DNA of 64,000 nt from Halobellus sp. LT62. GTDB lineage: Archaea > Halobacteriota > Halobacteria > Halobacteriales > Haloferacaceae. The first letter of the stretch is position 1; each line of letters opens with the position of its first letter. This document shows positions 63,812 to 64,000 of this stretch, piece after piece. The DNA lies in the NCBI RefSeq assembly GCF_037031285.1, contig NZ_JAYEZO010000002.1, forward strand, positions 806,001-870,000, written 5' to 3'. Below the pieces are notes generated by a model. The model did not search any database and was not told the origin of the DNA. It worked only from the letters and a program-made list of their open reading frames with translations. The position numbers were made by a program, and so were the translations under genes.

Positions 63812-64000
63812 CTACTCGTCGGCGGGGAACCCCTCGACGATGTCGACGCCCGAGGACGCGCCGATCCGCACGGCTCCGACCTCGAACATCGCTATCGCTT
63901 CCTCGTAGGAGCCGACGCCGCCGCTGGCCTTGACCGGTAGGTACTCGGCCATCAGTTCCACGTCGTCGACGGTCGCGCCGCCGTCGGCGAAGCCCGTCGA
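63812..64000 (-). CDS. deoC: Deoxyribose-phosphate aldolase (partial)
   Basis: The C-terminal 62 residues are in the window; the gene continues past 64000. [20 protein letters not shown] and [35 protein letters not shown] match DeoC, including the catalytic-Lys strand (VKASGG). The enzyme cleaves 2-deoxyribose-5-phosphate to acetaldehyde and glyceraldehyde-3-phosphate in nucleoside breakdown. Stop codon at 63812-63814. Confidence 0.92.
   Translation of the reverse strand, partial: STGFADGGATVDDVELMAEYLPVKASGGVGSYEEAIAMFEVGAVRIGASSGVDIVEGFPADE

Overview
The window is chromosomal DNA of a halophilic archaeon (class Halobacteria). GC is high, proteins are rich in Asp and Glu, many genes have a TATA box about 25-30 bp before the start codon with no room for a Shine-Dalgarno leader, and many haloarchaea-specific families are present (DUF5779, DUF5786, UPF0179, PAS/GAF sensor kinases, a fructose PTS next to glpR-pfkB). 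Gene order in the PTS region resembles Haloferax volcanii, so a member of the Haloferacales is likely; the genus cannot be fixed from this window.

Layout. 0-10 kb: dipeptide epimerase, a TATA-driven structured non-coding element, the pyrG-guaAb-(TrkA-N-like) nucleotide operon, an aldo/keto reductase, PEP carboxylase, an orphan Rieske protein and a membrane winged-helix protein. 10-16.5 kb: a DsbB-like protein and a complete branched-chain amino-acid-type ABC transporter (livH-livM-livG-livF) facing a substrate-binding lipoprotein whose two halves are in swapped (circularly permuted) order. 16.6-24 kb: uridine kinase, alpha/beta hydrolase, AIR-synthase-like protein, DUF309, an AstE-like metallohydrolase, UPF0179, an amidohydrolase and an HD hydrolase. 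24-31.5 kb: two sensor kinases, a cupin, a RecA-like ATPase, a VOC protein and DUF5779. 31.8-40.2 kb: the branched-chain amino acid biosynthesis cluster leuA-ilvB-ilvN-ilvC-leuC-leuD-leuB, with an apparent frameshift near the leuA start and a possible leader peptide/attenuator before ilvB. 40.4-47.6 kb: fructose uptake and breakdown, glpR-pfkB and ptfC-ptfA-ptsH-ptsI-ptfB plus class II aldolase. Fructose is taken up and phosphorylated to F1P by EI/HPr/EIIA/EIIB/EIIC, converted to FBP by PfkB and cleaved by Fba. 47.6-64 kb: small conserved proteins, a CAAX-type protease, a tRNA-like locus, phosphoglycerate mutase, DUF1405, a second copy of the structured element, a spermidine-synthase-like membrane protein, a glycosyltransferase, CspA, malate:quinone oxidoreductase, a response regulator/sensor kinase pair, DUF5786 and the end of deoC.

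The observations most worth following are: (1) the circularly permuted LivK-type binding protein; (2) two paralogous TATA-driven non-coding elements at 1.2 kb and 52.4 kb sharing sequence and compensatory hairpins; (3) a second dispersed element (21.6 kb and 52.7 kb) with a covarying terminal stem; (4) a 48-bp palindrome-bearing unit inserted in frame in three histidine kinases, together with a 170-bp tract almost identical between two of them; (5) the ilv leader ORF/hairpin and the leuA frameshift. No CRISPR array, rRNA operon or intact insertion sequence was seen.
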